Shown in pieces: positions 33,701 to 45,692 of a DNA stretch of 64,000 nucleotides. The notes beneath the pieces are model-generated. The model was not told the origin of the DNA. It did not search any database and saw only the letters and a program-made list of their open reading frames with translations. The DNA comes from Sarcomyxa edulis (Eukaryota > Basidiomycota > Agaricomycetes > Agaricales > Mycenaceae), in NCBI GenBank assembly GCA_009761415.1, contig QUOL01000013.1, forward strand, positions 920,501-984,500, in the 5' to 3' direction. Each line of letters opens with the position of its first letter. Position 1 is the first letter of the stretch. A program made the translations under genes and the position numbers.

Positions 33701-36700
33701 TTTTAGGCAGGAGTTCTCTCTCTGATCTTCACTTCTAATGCTCACGTTATTTATCCTCAGGCGAGATGCATTTCATCCCGTCTACACCTAAATCCTGGTT
33801 CAACCTCCCTCGTAAAGACGGTATCGCATATGCTGCTCAGGAATCCTGGGTATTGAATGAAACAATCAAGGTGATTCCTATCCTATATGTGCGAATCTAG
33901 CTGACCGTGTGGGTAGGAAAACATCTTATTTGGTTCGCCATATGACGAGGAACGATACAAAAAAGGTACTACAACTCTACGTGATATATGTGTTGGTTCT
34001 CACTGTGTCATAGTGCTGTATCAGTGCTGCCTTGAACGTGATCTATCTCTGTTTGAAGCTGGGGACCAGACCGAAGTGGGCGAGAAAGGCTTAAGTATAT
34101 CTGGCGGCCAAAAGGCAAGTGTTGTGTCAGTCTCGGTGATCTGTTCTCATAGCTTCATCTTAGGCCCGCATCACTCTCGCTCGGGCCATATATTCCAAAG
34201 CAGGAATTCTACTTCTGGATGATGTATTTGCTGCATTGGACGTCCATACCGCTAGATGGATCGTGGACAAGTGTTTTTCTGGTGATTTAATAAAAGGTCG
34301 CACTATCATACTAGTCGTAAGTCGTCGCGAGCTCTCAGGCAGGTATTCACATCTCACGCCTCCCTTACTAGACGCATAATATTGCTTTAGTCCGCCCAAT
34401 AGCTCAATTCATCGTGGGACTAGTAGATGGGAGAATAGCCGAGAGTGGCTCCATTGAAGATACTCTAGCCAAGGACGCTGTGTTGTCCGCAGAATTGGCT
34501 AAGGATCAGGAGCTTCTTGATGAAGCCGATACAGATCTTCCCATTACGGTCGAGGCAGCTCCAGCTGATGGAAAATTGATTATGGCTGAAGAGGTCGCAG
34601 TTGGGCACATTAGCTGGCCAGCTCTCAAACTTTACCTGTCCGCTTTGGGCGGTAAACATCCAGTTCTATTTTTCTTGGCCTTCGAAGGTAGCATGGTTGC
34701 TACATATGCTATATTCTCGACGCAGACTTGGTTCCTGGGCTATTGGGCATCCCAGTATGAAACTCATCCAGCATCTGAAGTGCACGTCTTCTTGTGAGTC
34801 GGACATCGTACGCGCAGAGTACATCTCGCTGATACCGAAACACCCCCAGCTATATTACTGTCTATGGTTCGTGTTTGTTCCCACTTAGATCCTTTCCAAG
34901 TTGGCTAATTATGTCGGTTTCCCAGTTTGCATACTGTTGTCAACTATTATCGCTTCTGTTGCCACGACTGTCATCTATCTCTTTGGCAGTCTGAGGGCGT
35001 CCAGGACAATTCACAAATACTTGATAGAATCTGTGCTCGGAACTACTTTACGGTGCGTGCAGTCGTTGCCTCTTACGTCCTCACTAATGGAAAAAAACCT
35101 AGATGGCTCGATGTGACACCGACGTCTCGTGTGATAGCCAGGTGAGTTGATGTTTGCATCAGACACTATCAGGCAATCAGACATTCAATATCCCTTTGAA
35201 GATGTACCCAAGATATTAGAGCAAGTATGTGCCTCAAATTCGAAGTCAAGTCTTCATCTGATCTTGTCTATACAGCCGACGGCCCCCTTGCTCAGTGTTT
35301 CAATTGGATCGTGGAGCTTTCTACAGCTTTGCTGAGCAAACTGGTCGCAATTGTCATCTTCACTCCAGTCTTCGTCTTCCCCGGGATAATCGTCTTCGTC
35401 GCCGGCGCTTTGTGTGGTCAGCTGTATATGAGAGCACAACTTTGTGTCAAACGCGAGATGTCAAACGCCAAATCTCCTGTCCTTGCCCAGTGAGCCTCCC
35501 ACTGACGTTTTAAGTATGGTCAATCTTATCATTTTGATATTAGCTTCGGAGCAGCCATCGCAGGATTGAGTAAGTTCCTATACGTCGACCTATCTCCCAT
35601 CTCACATGATTTATCCAGCGAGTCTCCGTGCATACGGCGCTCAAGAGAAATTCACTACCGAAACTCAAGGGCGTATCAACCGATACACGAGGGCAGCGAG
35701 GACATATTACAATCTCAATAGGTGAAGCGTCCAATTATGCTTGCGAGATCCACAACTAACCACATGATGTTGCTACAGATGGGTTTCCATGCGAATCGAC
35801 ACCTTTGGGGGGCTTTTCTCAGCATCCTTAGCTGCATATCTGGTATACGGACGCGTACAGAGTGCGTCGAACATAGGCTTCTCCTTGAACATGGCTGGTA
35901 AGCATATCAACACCCTGCGTGTCCTATCAATTGCTGTCGTCTAATTCAGGTATTGTCAGTCACTTTTGCTGCTGGTATACTAGACTGGGTTCGGATCTTG
36001 AACGAGGTTGAAGTACAAGGTCCGAATTTTATTTGACTACTGTCCACTATCCTTTCGCCATTGATGCTCGACATATATATAGGAAATAGGTATGCAGATT
36101 GACCCTCGAAATCTCGTTGGTTAAGTCGGCCAATCAGTCTCTCTCCAGCTTGGAACGCATAAAAGCATACATGGACATAGAGCATGAGCCAAAGCCTACT
36201 GAAGATGGTGTACCGCCAGCCTATTGGCCATCCAGTGGCGATATACGAGTCGAGAATCTATCGGCTCGTTATTCAGCGGTAGGAATTCGTATCATTTGAA
36301 ATATCTCGTACCTTTTTCATCATCTGCAACAGGATGGTCCCAAAGTTTTGCAGGATATCTCATTCCACATCAAGTCTGGAGAGCGTGTCGGCGTCGGTAA
36401 GCTCATTCAATTTTGCTTGAACGTGTATGCACTGAGAACATGAAGTGGGCCGCACCGGGTCGGGTAAGGTGAGTTGTATTTGTATTTGAGTACGGTCCTC
36501 TTGTTTCAAGTGCTAACTACTATGAGAACGCAGAGCTCTCTCACCCTTTCCCTCTTGCGATGCATCGTGACAGAAGGGGTGGTGTATTATGATGGCATCC
36601 CCACGAATTCCTTAAACTTGGACGCGTTACGCTCCAATATAACAATAGTATGCATAGTCAACCTTTCAGCTTAGATAGCTCTAACTACTCTTCTACGCTT

Positions 36701-37517
36701 TAGATACCTCAAGTGGTGAGTGCATCATGGTAGATCTTCCCGGCATTTCTAAACCCATGCGATTTCTAGCCGGAGCTTCTGAGCGGAACGTTGAGACAGA
36801 ATTTAGATCCATTCTCGCAGTATGACGATGCTACTCTTAATGCTGCTCTACGCGCCGCTGGTCTTGTCTCTCTCCAGAGCGAGATGGATGACGGCCAGAT
36901 AACACTGGACAGCTCTATCGCCAGCGGTGGAGCCAACTTGTCCGTGGGTCAGCGTCAGATTCTCGCCTTAGCTAGGGCTATCGTACGCCAGAGTAAGCTG
37001 CTCATACTAGATGAAGGTCTGTCATCTACTATCCGTTCAGTGTGTCTCGTCTCATAATCTCCAATATACAGCAACGTCAGCCATCGGTAAGTGACCTTAC
37101 CGACTTTTCTTTACCTCGAGCACATTCATAATGCAACTTCAGATTACAAAACGGATGCGGTCATACAATCGTCGCTCCGAGATGAATTGAGCGCTGATGT
37201 TACGGTGATTACTGTTGCCCATCGCTTGCAGACTATCATGGACGCCGATAAGATAGTGAGTTTCCTTGCAGAAATAATACGTATGAGCATGCCTAACCAT
37301 GTCTTACTCTCAGATGGTCCTTGATGCTGGTCATATTGTAGGCTCTCGATTTCTCTCTCTCTCGCTGCCTGCCTATTTGGGCTAACAATTTATCAATCCT
37401 TAGGTGGAATTTGACAGCCCAAAAGAACTCTTGAGAAATCCTCATGGGAGACTACGTGCCCTCGTGGACGAATCCGGAGACAAGGATACCCTCATTGCTA
37501 TGGCAGAGAGGCAGTAG
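30735..37517 (+). CDS. ABC transporter, ABCC (multidrug resistance-associated) subfamily
   Basis: A full-length MRP-type pump that uses ATP to move conjugates and bile-acid-like anions, at the vacuole or plasma membrane. An N-terminal TMD0 ([60 protein letters not shown]) precedes TMD1, which holds a long Ser-rich loop ([20 protein letters not shown]). NBD1 has Walker [19 protein letters not shown], signature [17 protein letters not shown] and Walker [13 protein letters not shown], where Asp replaces the catalytic Glu, as usual in ABCC NBD1. TMD2 includes [21 protein letters not shown]2 has Walker [19 protein letters not shown], signature [17 protein letters not shown] and Walker B LLILDEATSAID with Glu intact, then [20 protein letters not shown]2 is split by micro-exons of 23, 12 and 15 nt. 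One junction near 35150-35280 is unresolved. Confidence 0.95.
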
Positions 37518-37684
37518 GCGTAGAGACTAATGTGGTTCAAGTACTTTGATGCTTGAGCTCTCCGATGTCATATTCTGAAGAATTTCAGCGACAGACCATA
37601 TAAAGGTTGTCAAGTTATCAATACCCAGTATCATACAATCTTTTGTCATGTACATATATATATATACGTGAGTTAGGTATATCG

Positions 37685-37930
37685 TTACATCAGACATAAG
37701 ATCAATATCGCAAGCCAAACGGTCCATAACGCCATTTCCTTCGGCGGAATCGCGATTGACGTCTTCCCACCAGATGAAGATGTAGGATCAGAGCTGGACT
37801 GTGTCTGCTGGACCTGCTGAACACCGTTGGAGTTACTGCCAGCTGCGGTGAACGTGCCAGTTGGCGCAGTGTCGGATGTAGCTGTAAGTCGCAAGTGCTT
37901 TGTGAGACAACAGCAGACAAATACGTGGCT

Positions 37931-37979
<49 letters not shown>

Positions 37980-39853
37980 TACGCACCAGGGAAATTATGG
38001 CCCATAGCGGAAGCAGACGAAACATCCGCTTGCAGTAGGTCGTTAGCGTCTGCCGGCACGGTCGAAAGGAACCCAATTCGAGGTGCATCCTGAGATGGAT
38101 ATGTCAAGTTTCCGAAATGAAAGGATGCCAAAACGCTGAAAAATATATGAGCAGATAGGTTATATGTACTTGGTACGGACGGACGGTCGCGTATCAAAAG
38201 AACGGGAAGCGAACCTCTTCAAAAACGGATCACCTAGACTCCAGCTATACAAATAACCCTTTCCTTCTACGGGAGGGTCGGTGGAAGCGAGGTTTGGCGT
38301 GCAGTCAGCGACAGAATTGGTGAATGTCTGGCTGATGAAATCACGTGGATCGACGGGGAACAGTTTGCCGCCGATTTGGAAGGCGAGCGTATGGGGCGTT
38401 GAGCAGGAGAATCGATCTCCACCAATGGAGGTCAGGATTGATTGGATAACATCATCTGGACCACGAATAAGAGAATTCCCCTAGATTTGGATTGTTCATG
38501 TTAGAGGCAATGAAGTGTAGTAAAGAAGACGCAATTTACTGTGTCGATAAGGGCAGAAAGTGCGATAGTAGATGATGAAAGATTTGAACGGGAAAGTATT
38601 TGTCCGTCCAAGAAGACGTCGTCGATGAAAACCTCCCATGCTATAGGATAAGTCTTTGGTAACGTCAGGTAATTGCTAGATTTATGACGAAGTGATGACC
38701 TACTTCTTGCGGTGAATCAGTCGGAGCGGGTAAACCACCCTGACTTGGTGTGTAAGTGCGCACATCAACCCAAGTGAGACTGTCATTCTGGACACCGGGA
38801 GGAAGCTCCCCGATACTGAGTAGACCAACATTACCACCAATATCGACCGTGTCTCGCTGTATCGTAACAGTGAACATTGGAGCGAAGATTGCATTAGTAG
38901 CAACTAAACGGGGTAAGAAAGGGCCTATGGTAGGGTATGAGGCTAAGATAGCCGCTGTGATTGATGTGCTATCGTCGCGAGTTGAAACGCTATATGAGAA
39001 TGATGAAGTCTTTTGTAGATCAGATAAATGAGGAAAGAAGCGCGTGCTATAGGAGTTTGCCGGCTCAATGTCACGCCTCGACGATGTGGACAGACTTTGA
39101 GATATAACTTCTGTCCAGATGGCGCTGGTTATACAGATGAAACGTTAAAAAATGAACACCTTGGAAGAAAAGAGTGTATATACCTGTTAAGAGGAAACCC
39201 GAGACCGAATATACCTGCAGATCCAGTTTCCAGAACGCTTGTATTCGTGCTGTTGATGGCGGCAAAAAATTGGTTCGAGAGGGAGAGACCAGCCAGAGCT
39301 ACTGTGTCTTGTCCAATGGGTCCATTCGCATGTGTGCCGGTTAGTGAATCGCCGTATAGAAGATTAGCGTCCAAACCGGAAGGCTCGAACGTAGCTTGAG
39401 GGTATAGAGGGATATTGCTACTAGAACAATTCGTGCACGAGTCAGATATGACCCATAAGTCAGAGGAGCCCGTGTCTGGATCAAAAGGGAACAGAATATT
39501 GTCAGAATTGCTCTCTATGATCCCTTTACAAGCGTACCGAGGACCACCGGCGTCGCAGTGTCGCCTAAGGTCACAAGGACATTGTAAGTCCTAGAAAATA
39601 TTCAGCACACGGGTTCATGTATCATGATCCAAGGACACTCTTACACGTCCAAATAATCACCCAGACCAATTGCTCCCGTCTGACCATCGCGCTTTGACAA
39701 TCGTTTGCGGGTTTCCTGTCTATAGATAGGCAAATGAATGCCTCGTTCCGCGACTTCTTCTCGGCGATTCGAAAGCTCATGAAGGACAGCGTGAGATGAC
39801 CCAAAGACGGCTGATGACGATAGGACGACAATAAACAGCAAAGGCGGAAGCAT
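37685..39853 (-). CDS. GPI-anchored pepsin-like aspartic protease
   Basis: A secreted A1-family endopeptidase fixed to the cell surface, similar to yapsins. The signal peptide MLPPLLFIVVLSSSAVFGSS is followed by a propeptide with the dibasic RKRLSKRDGQTG, which may be the processing site, then GAIGLGDYLDV, YNVLVTLGDTATPVVLDTGS and SDLWVISDSCTNCSS. The first catalytic Asp codon (DTGSS) is split by an intron; the second is in ALIDTGNSLIRGPDDVI, also split, and both are restored by splicing. Between them are ETGSAGIFGLGFPLNR and the flap-like LYGDSLTGTHANGPIG. The C terminus is Ser/Gln-rich (QQVQQTQSSSDPTSSSGG) and ends in the hydrophobic LWTVWLAILILCLM, a GPI-attachment signal. One intron holds a (GA)19 microsatellite. 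The start at 39853 places the signal peptide first; an upstream ATG at 39904 is less likely. Confidence 0.93.
37939..37976. repeat. (GA)19 microsatellite in a protease intron
   Basis: Nineteen uninterrupted GA units. On the coding (minus) strand this is a CT run just after the donor GTGCGT of an intron of the aspartic protease gene. It may act as a pyrimidine tract and its length may vary between strains. Confidence 0.95.
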
Positions 39854-41090
39854 TAGGCTATACGGATAGAGAAAGGATGGATGTATATTTGTGTCGGTTT
39901 CCAACCGGTGGTCAATAAATTATCTGGCTGGCGGGCCCTCGCGCCCTATAGCTCAGATATCAGTCCAGTATGTGGCAAGATACAAAGATCAGAGGACGGC
40001 TTTGTCGTGATGGTTTTCCAAGAAATTTCCAAGTTCTCCCCTGCAATATATGGGGGAAGTATTGTTCACGCGAGCTTTCTCACGGTACATGGACCGTCAC
40101 GATCATATCCTCCTCCTTCACAATTTTTGTTCAAATTCAACTTCAAACCCAATTCCGTTGTTCTGTCTGGGTCCTGACTTGACCTCGTTCAGCAAAGAAA
40201 TACTAGTCTTACGAGGTTGCTTCAATTCCCCAGAAAGCGATGCACCGCCTCACGGACTTTGGCTGATATTATTTCACGGACCAGGGTCTACACAGAAAAT
40301 TTCCGACGAATAGGGCACAAGGATGGAAATAACTCATTGACTGCAAATATAACTCGAGCAAAGAATGGACGGAGACGCTGACTGCAAGCGACCAATTCGC
40401 TTTCTCCGTACAATTCTGACATGACTCGAAATGCAGACCCCGAGATTTCTGCTCTAGTCTCGCGATACGCTTATTCCCTTATCTAAGCGCTGTAGATTGT
40501 ACGTTACTCTCGTCATCATGATTCACGTTTTTCATGTCACTCTCTCGCACTGATCGCAGTCCTCGGATATAAAACTCTCCGATCACGAGGACTTTTTCTC
40601 TTTCAGTGCATAAGTAGTCAAGTCTTGACACTCGAAGTGGAACAAATGACAAGCTACTGCTTATCTCTCGAGACATTGCTGTAACCTTGACGATACAATC
40701 CATGCTTTCAATCTGAGATGCCATAAACTCAACTTTAGAACACCGGTGAAGGGTATGTCAATTACCCTCTCTCATGCCTTTTCGGATGGACGGACACGAA
40801 GAACCGCACGACTGACAAGTGTATCATTAGAGTATGTAGCGGACCGCTTATGCAGCATGCTCGAATGCCAACGTATACCCAGCGTATCAGTGATTTATAT
40901 CTGTCTATTTGGTACCGTCCAACTCAACTTGTACTCTAACGCCACCCGTAAGTTAACCCAGCTCCAGATTTCATATAGCAAGGCCCGAGTAACGGCCGAA
41001 TTTATAAAAGCTCAAGACAGAACCTGGCAACACACCGGTCTCTCCCTCTCCTCTAGTCCCCCGCCTACTCTCCTGTCAAACACCGCGGCT
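39854..41090. other. 1.2-kb divergent intergenic region
   Basis: The region lies between the divergently transcribed aspartic protease (minus) and SDR (plus), so both promoters are here. Open frames on both strands (for example 40479-40724 and 40746-41132) show no family features. No repeat or RNA gene was recognised. Confidence 0.5.
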
Positions 41091-42014
41091 ATGCAGTCTG
41101 AACCCAATAAAGTTCGTACATATATTGCATAGATCTTCGTAGCACTGACAGTTTCCCCTCAAGATCGCCATAGTCACGGGGGCATCCAGTGGCATTGGCC
41201 TGGCGGCTTGCAAGGCGCTTGTGGCCACTGGCTTTTCGGTTCTGGGAATTGACATCGGGACTGCGCCTCCTATCCACACCAATTTCTCATTCCTCCAACG
41301 AAACATTCTACATCGTGACGCTCCGCAAGACATCATCGCTGCCTGTCTCAAGGAATTCGGTCCGCGGATTGACGCTTTGTTGAATGTCGCCGGTGTAATG
41401 GATCAAAACAGTGGCGCGGATAATGTGCTTGATGAAGATTGGGACCGAATTATCGCTATAAATCTTACTGCCCCGGTGAGATTGATGCGAGAGGTTTTGA
41501 AGGTCATGAAGGCGCAGAAGAGCGGCAGTATCGTCAATGTGTCCAGTAAGGCTGGTATTAGCGGTGCCGTGGCGGGTGTCGCTTACACTGCCAGTAAGCA
41601 TGGGATAGTTGGTGTTACAAAGAATACGGCATGGCTCTTCAAAGAGGAAGGCATCCGTTGCAATGCAATTTGCCCTGGAGGTCAGGAATCATTGTTCTTT
41701 TGTATCTACTTTCGACTGATATATTTTCAGCCGTGAAGACACGAATTACGGATAGTATGGACTTGTCGAGGGTCGATGTGGTATCATACGCCAAGATAGA
41801 GTGAGCCATTCGTACTACTAGTACTTCCGCGGGAACCTGTCTAATTTATGACGCCACCAGACCGGTCCTCAACGTCCACGTCAATACCTCTACAGGTGAA
41901 GGCGCCGCGAACCCGGCCTTGATAGCTGATCTGTTGGTATTCCTCGCCTCCGACCTTAGTCAAGGTATCAACGGAGCGATAATACCTATCGATAATGGAT
42001 TCTCTGTCATTTGA
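41091..42014 (+). CDS. Short-chain dehydrogenase/reductase
   Basis: An NAD(P)-dependent classical SDR oxidoreductase of unknown substrate. A short first exon (MQSEPNK) joins the Rossmann fold IAIVTGASSGIGLAACKALV, with the TGxxxGxG cofactor motif. NVAGVMDQNSG is the usual NxAG structural motif. The catalytic Ser is in GSIVNVSSKAGISG and the YxxxK pair is in VAYTASKHGIVGVTKNTAW. IRCNAICPGAVKTRITDSM is the substrate-loop PG motif. The end, LIADLLVFLASDLSQGINGA followed by IIPIDNGFSVI, is the standard C terminus. Length is about 250 residues, normal for the family, with three or four short introns. It lies 345 bp before the Pil1 gene on the same strand. Confidence 0.93.
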
Positions 42015-42359
42015 TGGCTTCTCTTTCCGCTGCGCCGTGACTAGTACTGGTAATTGAACGAAGTATAGACATGACTCGGCACTCCCTAACTGTACCATAC
42101 CTCCCTCGATACAATTGAATCTTCCGTTAATGATTTCGCGTACGCGCAACGTACGCGTCGATCATACGGTTCAAAAATATATTTCTCCTATTTTTAGATA
42201 CCACGTTTCTTTCACTTTCCACCGCACAGCCTACCGCAGTGTCTCCTAGTCCCTCCATCACTGCAGCTAGCAAGTAGTTAACATCTACACCTTGCTGTCC
42301 GGCCGTACACGATATACCGTTCTCTGTCGAACCCATCTCGGGGTACAATCTTATCCACA
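42015..42359. other. Intergenic region, Pil1 promoter
   Basis: A 345-nt spacer between the SDR stop and the Pil1 ATG. It contains the inverted repeat with CGTACG cores at 42137-42157; no other feature was seen. Confidence 0.5.
42137..42157. promoter_or_regulatory. Perfect inverted repeat upstream of Pil1
   Basis: Arms CGCGTACG and CGTACGCG flank a 5-nt spacer, about 205 nt before the Pil1 start codon. The symmetry suggests a site for a dimeric factor; an ACGCGT is formed at its right end. No factor can be named. Confidence 0.4.
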
Positions 42360-45300
42360 ATGTTCAAGACCGCAGCTACCAAAATCGCACACAATTCCAC
42401 ACTTCCGTCTCTAGGTGGAAACAAGGATATACGACCATTACAAGATCTTATAACAGCAGAGAAATCAGTTCTCGTCTCGTAAGCTTCGGTAGAGTGACTT
42501 TTGCTACCTTGATGTTGACAATTTTCGTCGGTACAGCCTACAGAAGCTCAGTGTCGATTTTGGCCGAGCATCAGAAGCTCTGAGAGCATGGGGGTCAGGC
42601 GAGGGTGAAGATCTTTTGGTATGTTCGGTATCCAATCTATCGTACGGCTTGGTGACTCACCAATTTATAGGACACCCTGAGCGCATCGATGGCTATCCTC
42701 AATCATTTCTCCGGAGCTCTCACCCAATACGCATCACACGAGCACACCATACGTGACCACATGAAATCTGTACGAACCAGGGAGGAAGCTTTCGACGAGC
42801 TCAAGCGTCGTCGAAAATCTGTCACTGCCAAGGCAGAAGCTGCAGAAAGGAAGCTGAATAAAATGAGCCCGGAACACAAGAACCTTCCTGCGCAGACCGA
42901 TATTCTCAACAACTTGAGAGAGGAAATCAGGCATTTGAATGCAGAGATCGTGACTGAAGAAGCAGCTCTAGGAGACTTCAAGCGGACGACTACACGTGCC
43001 TGGATGGGCCTGAAATTTGGTGGTCTACTGGAGTGTTGTGAGAAGGGAACGGTGCGTCTCCACTCATTCAAGAAATTCCAAAGCAACTACAACAACATTC
43101 CCAACATTTTCAGATTGCGGGGGAATTCGGTAAACTTGTCATCGCAGTGGGTAACATCGGCTCGTTGATTGGGTGCGATACTAAAATCAAGGCATGATTC
43201 TCATAGGAGATCCCAGAAACCACAACAGAACCAGGACACCATAGAGCATTGTATAATGGGCAGTCTCGTACCGAAAACTGGATGACTGAAGCCCAGCGTT
43301 GCGTCAGCGAAGTAGTGTTCTCCACGACCACATCCTCAGAGCCATCTCGTTTCGACCAACCGCATGACTCGTCAGCAAGAAGCCCGTCTGATCCCGATTA
43401 TCCCAGAGGTGATTTGGGTCCCGGAGGTTCGAGCGACTGGGCTTCCATCCCTGGAAGTCCCCAGGCCCTCGAGCACTCCTACAGAAATCCACCGAATTAC
43501 TTAGGTACCCCCCAAGGTCTCGAACTTGGACATTTCCTCGATGGTCCTGATTCGCCATCTACTACTGGTCCCAGCGAACCCCATCCAATCTCGATGTACC
43601 CTCAATCACAGGGCAACAGAAGCGTTGATGATTTTGGTCCCATGGACTCATCGAATAGCAATGCAGGCGGAGGACGATTTGCGACGTTCCCAGTAAAGAA
43701 CGCCAGTCGTGGATACTCACTACGCGACGATCCACCGTCGCTCGACCCAAGCGGTGCTCAGCACGAGGCGGGTCAGTCTTTTTCCATGTCGATCGCAGAG
43801 GCCTTGGGATCGTCATCTATGTCTAGTCCCAACGGTCAGTTACCTCCTGGTGCTGCTCCTCCCATGCCGATACCGAGACCACACGAAATTGGAAGAGACA
43901 TTGATGAGCCAGCGCCTTCTTACGATGCTCCTCATTCGCCTGGATATGACCCGACGACGCCTCGTGCTGCTGCCTATGCGCCACCTCCTGGACCGCCTTC
44001 AAGCCAATCCATTCCCAATCCATGGACGGAGCAACAAGGGAACGATCGTCGGTCGCAGTTTAGTGAGGCTTCAGATAGCGGCGATGTGCAGTTAGCTTAT
44101 ATGGCTGATGCTGGACCTGATCACACTCATGACGATGTAAGCAGGCCTAGCCTCGACGCACCCTCCGTGAAGCAAGTGCGTTTCGGGGATGTCAGTGACG
44201 TAGAGGAAGAGCTTGAAAGGCGTTCTGCAGCTACCTCACCTGAAACTCAACACCGTGATCTACCAAGACCTGGTATGTATTTCTGTCACTTCTGAGCGTA
44301 CGTTTGGAACTCAACAGTCAACACAGGAATGGAGACAACAATCTCTCAATCAAGTGATGCACCCTCTGGCGAACGTTACTCTGGTGATCGTTTCCAACAA
44401 CGTCGTGTTCCTGCCCCAGCCGTCGACCCGAGAGAGGAAGAACGTGCTTTGAATGCCGCCGCTGCGCGCGAAGTCAGCCGAGAGCTTGACAGCCTGAATT
44501 TCAGCCCACCTGTTCCCGCTGACGGAAAACCTTCCTTGCTTTCTGACTCACGTACTTCTACCAGCGGCCTAAATACGAATCCTCCAACTAATGACCGTGC
44601 TCCGTCCCCCCTTATCCCACCGCTCGCTCCCTTCGCCCGACCCGCTTTATCACCTCGTCCGAGTGTCAATACCACTATTGCGTCCGCACAGAGTCATGCC
44701 GCGGTACAATCCTATGCCCAAACTCAATCTCCTCGTTCTTCACAGAACTCTCTTCCGCGCAATCAACAAGAACACTCCTCAGGCCAGACATCTCCCAACA
44801 GTCCCCTGTCTCCAAGATCGCCTCCACCACCCATCATCAATCTACCGAATCAAGAATTCCGGTCCAATTCGTCCATGTCTTCCTACCGCACTCCGCCCGA
44901 ATACCCTCGTAGGGATACATCTCCCTTTCCTGCCGTGAAGTCTTTGTCGTCTTCACCCCAAATTCCATCTGGCACGCGTACCATCTCAGCAGCAGCATTC
45001 AAACGTCCACAACGTACAGGTAGTGATTTGAATCTCCCTGCCGGCGGAATCGCAGACACCAGTCCCCTATCTCTAAAGAAACGCTTACCTACGTCTCCGT
45101 ACCCTCAACGGCCTGGTGCAATTGGTACAGCGAGGGATTCATCTAGCAGTGCCACTGGTGGGCGAGATCGGACTGAGTCGAGCCTTCCTCCGCCACCCCC
45201 TGAAGGAGATGATGATCAGTTCGACTACATCAGTGCGTATGCGAGCAACGAGGAAACTGGGACCCCACAAACGGGTGATTATGGTAGTCTTGGTAATGTT

Positions 45301-45393
45301 CATGTTGCGAATTCTAACGGTACACCGAAATCGTCAGCGTCTGGTTATGGAGAAGGCAGATTTGCTACGGATTTGGATGGAGGGTTGAGATAA
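42360..45393 (+). CDS. PIL1: Eisosome core protein Pil1/Lsp1 with long disordered tail
   Basis: Pil1 forms the BAR-domain lattice under furrow-like plasma-membrane domains (eisosomes). The start MFKTAATKIAHNSTLPSLGG is the family hallmark. It is followed by NKDIRPLQDLITAEKSVLVS, LQKLSVDFGRASEALRAWGS and HFSGALTQYASHEHTIRDHM. The long BAR helices are EEAFDELKRRRKSVTAKAEA and EIRHLNAEIVTEEAALGDFK. The core ends in GLLECCEKGTIAGEFGKLVI and then NGQSRTENWMTEAQRCVSEV. After about residue 300 comes a Pro/Ser-rich disordered region of roughly 650 residues, with GGGRFATFPVKNASRGYSLR in the middle and GEGRFATDLDGGLR as its last residues; the recurring GRFAT motif may be a binding site. Ascomycete Pil1 lacks such a tail, while basidiomycete relatives often have one. 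Confidence 0.95.
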
Positions 45394-45692
45394 ATTGTCT
45401 TCCCCCTCGCATTGTATCTATTTATCTATCTGTGCATGCTTTATCCACATCTGGACGGAAGGAGGTCATGCATAGGATGTACATCTGTATCGTGTATATT
45501 CTACAAAAGTATCGCTAATTCATTCATTTTCCATTTCAATCCGCTCAAGCTGGGTTTGAGACAAGTGATCTCCGTGATGTTAACGATAGACATTTGTACA
45601 GCGATACAGATACAATTCCATGATTCTTCTCCGAAAACAGTACATGGTGTCAAAACTGCGGATAGAATTTCATACCGTCTTAAGAGACCTAC

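Noticed and set aside
37827..38093. Plus-strand open frame with an Arg-Glu repeat
   Set aside because: The repeat is only the translated (GA)19 microsatellite inside a protease intron.
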